This document shows, one piece after another, positions 32,572 through 42,297 of a DNA stretch of 58,604 nt. The notes beneath the pieces were generated by a model. It had not been told where the DNA came from. It saw nothing but the letters and a program-made list of their open reading frames with translations, and did not search any database. The translations under genes and the position numbers were made by a program. The DNA is from Streptomyces beihaiensis (GTDB lineage Bacteria > Actinomycetota > Actinomycetes > Streptomycetales > Streptomycetaceae), in contig NZ_JAPHNL010000211.1 of NCBI RefSeq assembly GCF_026274175.1, forward strand, positions 1 to 58,604, written 5' to 3'. The number at the start of each line of letters is the position of its first letter. Positions within the stretch are counted from its first letter, which is position 1.

Positions 32572-32728
32572 TACACAGGGGACGGCGGGGTTCTCGCGGC
32601 GGGGGCAGTCTGAGATCGCGGTTCGGGACAGGCCCGGGCCGCGATCGGATGATGCGGACGAGATGAGCGGCCGGGGCCGCGCGGGCCGGACGGCCGCGCG
32701 TCCCGGACCGTGTACGGGAGGGGTTGCG

Positions 32729-33304
32729 ATGAGCAGCGACACGATGCTGACCGTGGTGGGGAACGTGGCGACGACGCCGGTCTACCGCGAACTGCCGACC
32801 GGGCCGGTCGCCCGGTTCCGGCTCGCGGCACACACCCGCCGCTTCGACCGGGTGCGCAACGAGTGGGTGGACGGCCACACCAACTTCTTCACGGTGTGGG
32901 CCTGGCGGGCCCTGGGCGCGAATGTGCAGAGCTCGCTCTCGCTCGGCGAACCGGTCGTGGTGCGCGGAAGGTTGAAGGTCCGAGACGAGGAGCGCGGCGG
33001 GCAGCACTGGACATCGGCCGACATCGAGGCGGTCACGATCGGGCACGACCTCTCGCGCGGTACCTCCGCGTTCCGCAGAGCCTCACCCGGCCGGACCGAC
33101 GAGCTGTCACGGACCGGGCGCGAGCCCGAGTTCGGGCGCGGAGCGAAGACCGGAGCCTGGTCCGAACCCGAACCCGAACCCGAACCCGAACCCGAACCCG
33201 GCGCCGAACGCGAACCCGATGCCGAACGGGAACCCGAAACCGATCAGGAACCCGTAGCTGAACGGGAACCGGAAGCCGAACGCGAACCCCAGCCGGTGGC
33301 GTGA
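32729..33304 (+). CDS. ssb: Single-stranded DNA-binding protein, atypical tail
   Basis: The 191-residue protein has an SSB OB-fold in its first ~115 residues: LTVVGNVATTPVYRELPTGP, RFRLAAHTRRFDRVRNEW, NFFTVWAWRALGANVQSSLS and VVRGRLKVRDEERGGQHW. It lacks the acidic DDDxPF-type tip by which bacterial SSB recruits partners; instead the C-terminus is a run of Glu-Pro and Glu-Arg-Glu-Pro repeats ending EREPQPVA. It is therefore likely the secondary SSB paralogue of Streptomyces. ATG 32729 follows a strong GGGAGGGG site. It comes after the GTPase pair with a 157-bp gap. Confidence 0.88.
   Translation: MSSDTMLTVVGNVATTPVYRELPTGPVARFRLAAHTRRFDRVRNEWVDGHTNFFTVWAWRALGANVQSSLSLGEPVVVRGRLKVRDEERGGQHWTSADIEAVTIGHDLSRGTSAFRRASPGRTDELSRTGREPEFGRGAKTGAWSEPEPEPEPEPEPGAEREPDAEREPETDQEPVAEREPEAEREPQPVA
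33160..33199. repeat. Glu-Pro 6-bp repeats in ssb
   Basis: Six to seven copies of gaaccc (encoding Glu-Pro) occur in tandem in the ssb 3' region and diverge into 12-18 bp GAEREP-type units up to 33300. Confidence 0.9.
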
Positions 33305-33708
33305 GCGAGGGCGCGGCCACGTGAACCGCCTTATGGGATCGGCTGGTTCCTTCGGCCATGGCGGACGGCGTTCCAAGTGCGGCTTATCCACCGGTGCGTG
33401 CCGGAGATTTGTCGACAAGCCCAGCTCGTAGGGGCGTCGGGGATAACGATTGCGAGTCGGATCGGCCGCTGGGTGCCCGCTCGGGCGGGCGTGATCCCTC
33501 GTTTACTTAGGATGCCGGGCGTAGCTCAAGGGGCTCGTGAGCCTCGTGCAGGGCTCAAGAGGCCGCGAAGTCAAGGTGGTTCGCACCGCTGTGCGTCGGC
33601 TGCTCATGCCGAGCCGGCCGGGTGCGGCCGGTCGGCACCGCGGCGCGCAAGGTTCTGTCGGCGGGACACCCCCCATGTGTCGTACTGTCCCGCCTGAAGG
33701 GGAATGTC
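33305..33708. other. 404-bp intergenic region ahead of surface protein
   Basis: No gene is recognisable. It contains a 10-bp palindrome TTGTCGACAA (33409-33418) and must hold the promoter of the thioester-domain protein. Confidence 0.5.
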
Positions 33709-35232
33709 GTGTTTGCTGTGTTCTCACGGGCCGCAGGGCGGCCCGGCGCCGCGCGCCTCGCCGTGGCGGCCCTGGTGCCAGGGCTCGTGGCCGCCGCGGC
33801 GATGGCCGGGGCAGGAGCCGCCTTCGCGGATGACGACGACACGGATCAGAGCGGCGCGAGCGCGACCATCGGCGGCCTGGAGACGTACGGGGCGGCCGTG
33901 ATCCACGAGGGCGGGCGCAGCGAGCGCGTCTTCGCCGGGCTGTTCCGGATGACGGTCGACGGCGGCGGAACGCTGCGCACGTACGGCGTCGACATCCACA
34001 ACCCGACGCAGACGGACGCCAAGTACCAGGAGACTTCCTGGAGCGGCACATCGCTGAACGGCAACCCTGACGCGGGCAAGATCCGCTGGATCCTGGAACA
34101 CTCCTACCCCCAGGTCAACGATCTCGCCGCGCTGGCCCGCAAGGCCGGGGCCGACACGCTCACCGAGCAGGACGCCGCCACGGGCACACAGGTGGGGATC
34201 TGGCGGTACTCGGACCACGCGGACGTCGACGCGGTCAGCCCCGCCGCGGAGAAGCTCGCCGACTACCTCGACAAGCACGCCCGCTCCGTCGCCGAGCCGC
34301 GCGCCTCGCTCACTCTGACGCCGCGCGCGGTCTCCGGGCGGCCGGGGAAGCGGCTCGGCCCGGTCACCGTGCACACCGGCGCCGACACCGTGGGCGTGAC
34401 CCCGCCCGCCGAGGCCGCGGCCGACGGGGTGAAGGTGGTCGACAAGGCGGGGCGGCCGGTGACCTCCGTGGTCGACGGCGGGCAGATCTACTTCGATGTG
34501 CCCAAGGACGCCGCGGCGGGCTCGGCCGCGCTGACCGTGCAGGGCTCGACGACGGTGCCGGTCGGCCGCGCCTTCGTCTCGGGGACGCGAAGCCAGACGC
34601 AGATCCTCGCCGGGTCGAGCGAGTCCACGGTCTCCGCGACGGCGACGGCCACCTGGGCGAAGAAGGGGGCCGTGCCGGCCCTGTCGGCGGCCGCGGACTG
34701 CAAGTCGGGCGGGGTCGACATAGCGGTGGCCAACCCGGGGGACGAGCCGTTCACGTTCACGCTGATGAGCGTCGTGCACACGATCCCGGCGAAGACCTCG
34801 CGGACGGTGACGATCCCGTTGCAGGAGGACCAGGCGTACGACTTCACGATCAAGGGGCCGCACGGCCTGGTGAAGCGGATACGGGGTGTGCTGGACTGCC
34901 GCACGTCGCCCGCGGCGAGCCCTGCCGGCAACGGGCTGACCGTGCAGGCCGCCCCGCAGCCGAGCCCGGCCTCCGTCGGCGGCACCGGCACCGGCTCCGG
35001 CGACCGGAACCTGGCCGAGACGGGCAGTTCGAACGCGACACCGGTCATCGCCGGGGCGGCGATCGCGCTCGTCCTGGCCGGTGGCGCCGCGCTCGTCCTG
35101 AGCCGCGGGAAGAAGGCGCCGCAAGCACCGGCCGCCTCCACCCCGCAGGCCCCGTCCTCGCAGGCTCCGTCCCCGCAGACCCCGTCCCCGGAGGACGGCG
35201 ATCGGCGGGACGGTTCCCAGGGCGACAGGTGA
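33709..35232 (+). CDS. LAETG-anchored thioester-domain surface protein, thioester Cys lost
   Basis: The 507-residue protein has a signal peptide (LAVAALVPGLVAAAAMAGAG, cut before ADDDD) and then a TQXA-type thioester domain over about residues 50-180: GKIRWILEHSYPQVNDLAAL and TEQDAATGTQVGIWRYSD. The Gln of the thioester is present in GTQVGIW, but the expected Tyr-Cys is Tyr-Gly (RTYGVDIHNPT), so no internal thioester can form. Two Ig-like segments follow, then NLAETGSSNA (LAXTG, the sortase E motif), a membrane helix and a short basic and Pro/Ser tail. GTG 33709 follows AAGGGG. It should be covalently attached to peptidoglycan and exposed on hyphae; family members are adhesins. Confidence 0.85.
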   Translation: MFAVFSRAAGRPGAARLAVAALVPGLVAAAAMAGAGAAFADDDDTDQSGASATIGGLETYGAAVIHEGGRSERVFAGLFRMTVDGGGTLRTYGVDIHNPTQTDAKYQETSWSGTSLNGNPDAGKIRWILEHSYPQVNDLAALARKAGADTLTEQDAATGTQVGIWRYSDHADVDAVSPAAEKLADYLDKHARSVAEPRASLTLTPRAVSGRPGKRLGPVTVHTGADTVGVTPPAEAAADGVKVVDKAGRPVTSVVDGGQIYFDVPKDAAAGSAALTVQGSTTVPVGRAFVSGTRSQTQILAGSSESTVSATATATWAKKGAVPALSAAADCKSGGVDIAVANPGDEPFTFTLMSVVHTIPAKTSRTVTIPLQEDQAYDFTIKGPHGLVKRIRGVLDCRTSPAASPAGNGLTVQAAPQPSPASVGGTGTGSGDRNLAETGSSNATPVIAGAAIALVLAGGAALVLSRGKKAPQAPAASTPQAPSSQAPSPQTPSPEDGDRRDGSQGDR

Positions 35233-35469
35233 GCGGCTAGCCGACGAGACCGGGCGGCCGGAGCGTGCGGCCGTCCGGCGCCACAGCCGCGGGTGACGGA
35301 CGTCACTCCTTGGGCCGGGGCGCGGACGTGCCCGGTGGGCGGCGTCCGGAGATACGAGTTTCCGCCCGGCGGTGGCTGTACGGCAAGATGGGTGTATCTG
35401 CCCTCGCGCGGTGGAGCCGCACAGCGCGGGCCCCTTTACTGCGACACTTCGACTGCCGGACGGTTTCTC

Positions 35470-37133
<1,664 letters not shown>

Positions 37134-37134
<1 letters not shown>

Positions 37135-37562
37135 TGGCACGCCACGTATACGCCTGCCCCCTGCGCTGGTCCGACATGGACGCGTACGGACACGTCAACA
37201 ACGCGGTCTTCCTCCGCTACCTGGAGGAAGCCCGCATCGACTTCCTGCGCCGTCCGGACCGGCAGTTCCAGCAGGGGTCGGTCGTGGCGCGCCATGAGAT
37301 CGACTACAAGCAGCAGCTCGTGCACCGGCCCGAGCCGGTCGACATCGAGCTGTGGGTGTCCGACATCCGCGCGGCGTCGTTCACGGTCTCCTACGAGGTC
37401 AAGGACGACGACCGGGTCTACGTCCGGGCGTCGACGGTCGTCGTGCCGTTCGACTTCGAGGCGCAGCGGCCGCGGCGGCTGACCGACGACGAGAAGTCGT
37501 TCCTGCGGGAGTACGGGGACGACGACACGGACAGCGGGGGAGCGGAGGCGCTCGCCGCATGA
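37134..37562 (+). CDS. Acyl-CoA thioesterase (hotdog fold)
   Basis: This 142-residue protein is a 4-hydroxybenzoyl-CoA/YbgC-type hotdog thioesterase: PLRWSDMDAYGHVNNAVFLR carries the catalytic aspartate and the asparagine loop, and YLEEARIDFLRRPD and IDYKQQLVHRPEPVDIELWV follow. ATG 37134 shares one base with the EttA stop (TGATG), and the stop overlaps the next ATG, so EttA, thioesterase and the hypothetical gene are coupled. The acyl substrate is unknown. Confidence 0.9.
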
Positions 37563-38284
37563 CCGTGCCGACCGCTTCGACCGCACCGAGCGCGCCGCCC
37601 GTGCTGCACCTCGCCGACGCCGGGGAGGCGGCGGACCTCGCCGCCTTCCTCGGCCGGCTGCTGCACTACGACAGGGCGGCCGCCGTGCGGTTGCGGGCGC
37701 AGGCCGGCGGCGAGGCGCTCGCCGTGTTCGGGCGGCCGCCGTCGTTCGAGGTCCTCGCGATCCGCACGGCGCGGCTCCTGAAGCCGTACGAGTACGGGAT
37801 CGATGACACGCTCGACGTCACCGTGTCGGTGGGGGAACTGCTTGACTCGCTCGACGAGACGGCCGCGAGCGTCACCGTGCCCACCGCGGTGACCGGGCCG
37901 CCCTGGGCCGGAGTGCTGCCGCCGCGCGGTGGCTGGGAGCGGGTGGCGGAGTTTCCCGGCGCCGAGCGGCTGCGCGGGCTCGTCAAGGCCGCCGTGGGCG
38001 AGTTCCGGACGCTGGTCGAGGAACTGGCGCCCGAGGAGCGGACCCGGACCGCGCTCGACCGTATCGGCCGGGACATCTGGTCGCGGGAGATAGCGGACAG
38101 CGGGGTACCGGTGCGGCTCGCGCACGCCGCGGCGTCGCTCGGTTTCCTGCGGGGGGACACGGTCGACCTGTTCGAGGCCGGAGCGTGGGTGCGGCTGCGG
38201 ACGCCGTACGGGTCCGTGGCGCTGCGCCGCTCCGGGATCGGTGGGGCTCCGGGCCTCGGCGGACTGAGCGTCACGCCGACCTGA
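37559..38284 (+). CDS. Hypothetical protein, coupled to thioesterase
   Basis: I do not recognise this 241-residue protein as a named family, although it appears in this position after ettA and the thioesterase in streptomycetes as far as I recall. It is Ala/Arg-rich and soluble. Its parts are an N-terminal domain (LHLADAGEAADLAAFLGRLL through FGRPPSFEVLAIRTARLL), a central segment with TGPPWAGVLPPRGGWERVAE, and a C-terminal winged-helix-like end (AASLGFLRGDTVDLFEAGAW). ATG 37559 overlaps the thioesterase stop. The coupling suggests co-expression with EttA, not necessarily a shared pathway. Confidence 0.75.
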   Translation: MTVPTASTAPSAPPVLHLADAGEAADLAAFLGRLLHYDRAAAVRLRAQAGGEALAVFGRPPSFEVLAIRTARLLKPYEYGIDDTLDVTVSVGELLDSLDETAASVTVPTAVTGPPWAGVLPPRGGWERVAEFPGAERLRGLVKAAVGEFRTLVEELAPEERTRTALDRIGRDIWSREIADSGVPVRLAHAAASLGFLRGDTVDLFEAGAWVRLRTPYGSVALRRSGIGGAPGLGGLSVTPT

Positions 38285-38367
38285 CCCGCATCGGCCGCCT
38301 CGTTCCCGACGCGCTCCCGCATCGTTCCCGACGCGTGCCCGCCCCGCAGTCCGCCACGGACGACCGC

Positions 38368-39411
38368 TCAGCGTTCCTGGTCGTCCGGCCGGACCTGGAT
38401 GTGGTCCTGCTCCAGTCCGAGCAGCACGCGGTCGCGCATGCCGAGGGAATCCGTGTACTCGGCGGGCAGTTGCAGCCGCCCGGCGCGGTCCAGCATCGCG
38501 TACTCGCGGGAGACCAGGGACTCCTGGCCCGTCGCCTCGTCGATCCGCGTGTGGCGCAGCACCTCCGTGGACGTACGGCCGTCGCGGATGGCGACGGTTC
38601 TGCGTACCTCCTGGGCCACCGCCTGGTCGTGCGTGACGATGACGACGGTCGTGCCCAGCTGTTCGTTGGCCGTGCGGAACGCGGCGAAGATCTGTTCGCC
38701 GGTGTGCGAGTCGAGTTCGCCGGTGGGCTCGTCGGCGAAGACGACGGCCGGTTCGTTGGCGAGCGCGACGGCGATGGCGACCCGCTGCTGCTGGCCGCCG
38801 GACATCTGCCGCGGGCGGCGGTCACGGCAGTCGGCGACGCCGAGCAGATCCAGCAGCTCGGCCGCGCGCGCGGCCCGACGGGACCGCTTCCGACCGCTCC
38901 CAGCGCTCCCACCGATCCGAACACCACCACCCCGCAACTGCATCGGCAAGGCCACGTTCTGGCTTGCGGTCAGGTAGGGCAGCAGGTTGCGGGAGGTCTG
39001 CTGCCAGACGAAACCGACCACCTCGCGCCGGTAGCGCAGGCGTTCCTTCGCGCCCATCGTGAGCAGGTCGCGCCCCGCGACCTTCGCGGCGCCCGCGGTG
39101 GGCTCGTCGAGGCCCGCGAGGATGTTCATGAGGGTGGACTTGCCGCTGCCCGACGCGCCGACCAGTGCCAGCAACTCGCCCTCCCGCACGAGCAGATCGA
39201 GGCCCTGGAGCGCCTGGACCTCGACGCCGTCCGTCGTGAAGATGCGGACCAGGCGGTCGCAGGTGATCAGGGCGTCATGCCCGTACGCGGGCCGCTCACG
39301 GCGAGCCGCGACGCGCTGCTCCAGATCCGAGAGGCTGGGACTGCTACGGATGCTGGAGACACCGGTGCTACTGGCGCCGCTGGAGTTTCCTGGGCCCTCG
39401 GTGGTCGTCAT
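38368..39411 (-). CDS. ABC transporter ATPase with AbrB-like C-terminal tail
   Basis: The 347-residue protein is a MacB/LolD-type ABC ATPase: Walker A ALVGASGSGKSTLMNILAGL, Q-loop VGFVWQQTSRNLLPYLTASQ, signature MSGGQQQRVAIAVALANEP and Walker B VVFADEPTGELDS. After the ABC domain there is an extension of about 45 residues reading REYAMLDRAGRLQLPAEYTD, then SLGMRDRVLLGLEQDHIQV, which has the AGRLQLP...LGM...VLL pattern of SpoVT/AbrB swapped-hairpin domains. ATG 39411 gives a Ser/Gly-rich N-terminus. It is the third gene after two FtsX-like permeases, 35 bp downstream. Confidence 0.88.
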   Translation of the reverse strand: MTTTEGPGNSSGASSTGVSSIRSSPSLSDLEQRVAARRERPAYGHDALITCDRLVRIFTTDGVEVQALQGLDLLVREGELLALVGASGSGKSTLMNILAGLDEPTAGAAKVAGRDLLTMGAKERLRYRREVVGFVWQQTSRNLLPYLTASQNVALPMQLRGGGVRIGGSAGSGRKRSRRAARAAELLDLLGVADCRDRRPRQMSGGQQQRVAIAVALANEPAVVFADEPTGELDSHTGEQIFAAFRTANEQLGTTVVIVTHDQAVAQEVRRTVAIRDGRTSTEVLRHTRIDEATGQESLVSREYAMLDRAGRLQLPAEYTDSLGMRDRVLLGLEQDHIQVRPDDQER

Positions 39412-39446
39412 GTCGTTACGGTCTCCGTTCCGTCGCTCCGGTGTCC

Positions 39447-42296
39447 TCACGGCGCCTCGCCCGCCCGCAACTCCCGTACGGCACTGCGCCGTCCGGCCCA
39501 CCATGCCTGTGCCGCCGCGACACCCGTCGCCAGTATCAGCACGCCCGCCGCGGGCAGCGCCAGGGACAGCGGGTCCGTGCGCAGGTGTGTGGCCGCGGCG
39601 TCCGTCGCCGCGTCCGCCAGAGCCAGACCGGTCAGGTCGAGGCCGGGCGCGAGGAGTCGGACCGCCGCCCACCCGGTCAACGCCCCGCCCCCCGCCGCGA
39701 GCAGCGCCTGGGGGAGCGCTTCGAGGACCAGCAGGCGGCGCGCCTGCCGCCGGGTGAGCCCCATGGTGCGCAGCCGCGCCAGCAGCGAGAGCCGCTCAGG
39801 GGTGGCGCGGGCCAGGGCGAGCAGCAGTGCGAGGACGGCGTAGCCCGCGCCCGCGGCGACCGCCGCGACGTAGACACCGGTGGCGCCGGTCTGCAGCGGC
39901 GAGTCGGCATAGCGGGCCCGTTCGACGGCGCGCAGCCGCACCGTGACACCGGACCCGGCCGCCTCCCGCAGCGCCGCCGCGTCGACGTGGTCGCCCGTGA
40001 GCAGCAGGCTGGTCGGCCGGACCGCGGCGGCGCCGATCGCGCGAGCGAGCGCGTGGGCGTCCACGACCAGGAAGTCGTCCGGGAGGGCGGGTGTGGCGGC
40101 CCGCACGGCGGCGAGCCGCAGCGAGACGTGCCTGCCCTCGACCCACAGATCGAGATCGCCGTGGCTGAACCGCCGTGCCACGGACGGCGAGACCACTGCG
40201 GGCAGGGCGCCGCCGGTAGCCGGTGCGTGCCCGCCGGCCGCCTTTGCCGCCCCGGCCTTCTCAGCCCCCGTCGACCGCAACTGACCCGCGTCGAACGGGC
40301 CGAGGCCGGTGCGGCGGGACAGCGCCGCGTAAGCGGCCGGATCGACCGCGGCCAAGGGGAACCGGTGAGTGCCGCCGTGGGTCCGCGCGTCGTAGTGGAC
40401 CGCGGCCGTAGTGAGGGACCGGACGCCGGGCACCGCGCGAACGCGGTCGATGGTCCGCGCGGACAGTGGGCCGGAGGCGTCCACCCGGGCGTCCGCGCCG
40501 ACCGCGGTCAACGCCGCGCGGTCTCGGGCGGCGTTGACGCCGGCCAGGACCGAGCCGCCGAACGCCGCTGTCGTCAGCGCCGTGAGCAGGGCGAGGAGCG
40601 GCAGCACAGCCGTGCCCGCACCTGCCCTCGCGCGCGCCGCACGGGCCAGCGCGAGATGGCCCACGGCACCACGCAGACGCCCCGTCGGCCGCATCAGGCG
40701 GCGCAGCGGCAGGGGGTGGACGCGTGCGAGGACGAACGCCGCCACCACGCCCACGAGCACCGGCGAGAGAGACACCAAGCCGTCACCGCCGTCCGTCGCG
40801 CCGCGACGGCGCAACGCCACCACGGCCCCGGCCGCCAGGACGAGCACGGTCAGTTCGGCGACGGTGCGGCGGGCCGACGGGCGGGACGTGGCCACGTCGT
40901 CGCGGGTCGGAGGGAGGCTCGTACGGCGATGGGCGAGCATCGCGCGGACCGGCAGCGCCGTGCTCGCCACCAGCACCGCTGTGCCCGCGGCGACCGCGGA
41001 CGGGGCCCACGGTCCGTACGGCACCGTCAGCACCGCGAGCAGCAGGCCGAGCATGCCCGCGGACACGGATACCACCGCCGACTCGGCGAACAGCCGCGCC
41101 CCGATGCCGCGCAGCGACGCGCCGCGCGAGCGCAGCAGGGCGAGTTCGCCGCGGCGGCGGTCCGCGGCCAGGCCGCCCGCCATCAGCAGGACCACGCACC
41201 CCACGGCTCCGGTGCCGTACGCGGCGACGGCCACCACCGGTGTGATGCCGGAACGCAGTGCCTCGTAGCGGGAGATGACGTCGGTGAGGGAGGTGGTGAC
41301 ACTTGTCGACTCGCTGCCCGTCGCCGTACGGATCGCGGGCAGGCCGGGACCGTCCGTGGTGTCGGCGAGCGCCGCCTTCAGCCCCGGCAGACCGCCCGCG
41401 GAGAGCGCGGAGACGTCTGGAGCGAGCTGCCAGTACCGTTGGGTCCCGCCCGACGTGTCCATCAGGGCGGGCGCGGAGCCCGTCGGGACGATGAGCGAGG
41501 CGACCCAGAACTTCGGCGGGTTCGTGAACGGCGACTGCACGTTGCGCAGTTGCGGACTGCGTAGGAGGGAGTCCGCCGACCAGTAGTCACCGGAGGGGTT
41601 GGCCGGGGCCACGACTCCCGTGACGCGGACGGTCGTCGGCGGGCCGGAGGCGTCGCTGTTCGTCAGGTGCAGCACCGACCCCGGCCGGAGGTGCAGCCGA
41701 CGCGCGGTCTCCGTACTGACGGCGGCCTGCAGCGAAGTCGCGGACGTGGCGGACGAGGTTGACGTGGCGGATGAGGTGGACGTGGTGGATGAGGCGGCGG
41801 CTGTCGCAGACGGCAGCCGTCCGGCGGTGACCTTCGCGTGCCCGCCGAGCCCGGCGCGCGCGTCGAGCGTGAACTGGGCGGGCAGCCCGTACGGGCGCGG
41901 CAGCCACGTCTCCGCGGCGACCATCGGATGTGCCGAGCGCACCCCGTACGACGACTCGCGCGGGTCGGTCGTGTAGGGCTTGCGCAGCGACGCGATGATC
42001 CGGCGGTACGCCCGGCGGGTCGCCGTGGGGGAGAGGAGCCTCGCCTCTTCCCGCGGGGGCAGTTCGAGAACGGCGTCGGCCGCCGTCACGTCCAGTTTCC
42101 GCAGCCGCGGCGGGGTGTCGGCGACGGTCTGGCGCAGGGCCCTGCTCTCGTACCGGTCGACGGCGCGCGGGAACGCCGCGGCGGGCCACGACGTGAGCAG
42201 CACGAGCAGTGCGAGCACACAGGCCGCGCCGGGCGCCGTCCGCAGCCGGGTGCGCACCCACGGCGCCACGGCGCCCGCCGAACCCCGCCCCGCCAT
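39447..42296 (-). CDS. FtsX-like ABC permease (949 aa)
   Basis: This large membrane protein has an N-terminal helix (ACVLALLVLLTSWPAAAFP), a long extracellular domain, three closely spaced helices with the FtsX signature ADRRRGELALLRSRGASLRG, a second extracellular domain and a C-terminal helix set with LLARLRTMGLTRRQARRLLV. This is the duplicated FtsX arrangement of lipoprotein/mechanotransmission exporters (MacB/LolCE/YtrF-like). A Ser/Thr tract (SSTTSTSSATSTSSATSATS) is encoded by short repeats near 41756-41805. ATG 42296 was chosen because GGGGAGG lies eight bases upstream; GTG 42305 would overlap the preceding gene. Cargo unknown. Confidence 0.88.
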   Translation of the reverse strand: MAGRGSAGAVAPWVRTRLRTAPGAACVLALLVLLTSWPAAAFPRAVDRYESRALRQTVADTPPRLRKLDVTAADAVLELPPREEARLLSPTATRRAYRRIIASLRKPYTTDPRESSYGVRSAHPMVAAETWLPRPYGLPAQFTLDARAGLGGHAKVTAGRLPSATAAASSTTSTSSATSTSSATSATSLQAAVSTETARRLHLRPGSVLHLTNSDASGPPTTVRVTGVVAPANPSGDYWSADSLLRSPQLRNVQSPFTNPPKFWVASLIVPTGSAPALMDTSGGTQRYWQLAPDVSALSAGGLPGLKAALADTTDGPGLPAIRTATGSESTSVTTSLTDVISRYEALRSGITPVVAVAAYGTGAVGCVVLLMAGGLAADRRRGELALLRSRGASLRGIGARLFAESAVVSVSAGMLGLLLAVLTVPYGPWAPSAVAAGTAVLVASTALPVRAMLAHRRTSLPPTRDDVATSRPSARRTVAELTVLVLAAGAVVALRRRGATDGGDGLVSLSPVLVGVVAAFVLARVHPLPLRRLMRPTGRLRGAVGHLALARAARARAGAGTAVLPLLALLTALTTAAFGGSVLAGVNAARDRAALTAVGADARVDASGPLSARTIDRVRAVPGVRSLTTAAVHYDARTHGGTHRFPLAAVDPAAYAALSRRTGLGPFDAGQLRSTGAEKAGAAKAAGGHAPATGGALPAVVSPSVARRFSHGDLDLWVEGRHVSLRLAAVRAATPALPDDFLVVDAHALARAIGAAAVRPTSLLLTGDHVDAAALREAAGSGVTVRLRAVERARYADSPLQTGATGVYVAAVAAGAGYAVLALLLALARATPERLSLLARLRTMGLTRRQARRLLVLEALPQALLAAGGGALTGWAAVRLLAPGLDLTGLALADAATDAAATHLRTDPLSLALPAAGVLILATGVAAAQAWWAGRRSAVRELRAGEAP

Positions 42297-42297
42297 G

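Noticed and set aside
33107-33418. Minus-strand frame with FGFGFG-type repeat protein
   Set aside because: It is the antisense reading of the Glu-Pro codon repeats of ssb.
33409-33418. TTGTCGACAA palindrome as an operator
   Set aside because: Only 10 bp, isolated, and of a kind expected by chance in 58 kb; left as a note in the intergenic entry.
38300-38335. 14-bp direct repeat TCGTTCCCGACGCG between convergent genes
   Set aside because: Two copies separated by 8 bp with no dyad; no function can be argued beyond another small duplication.
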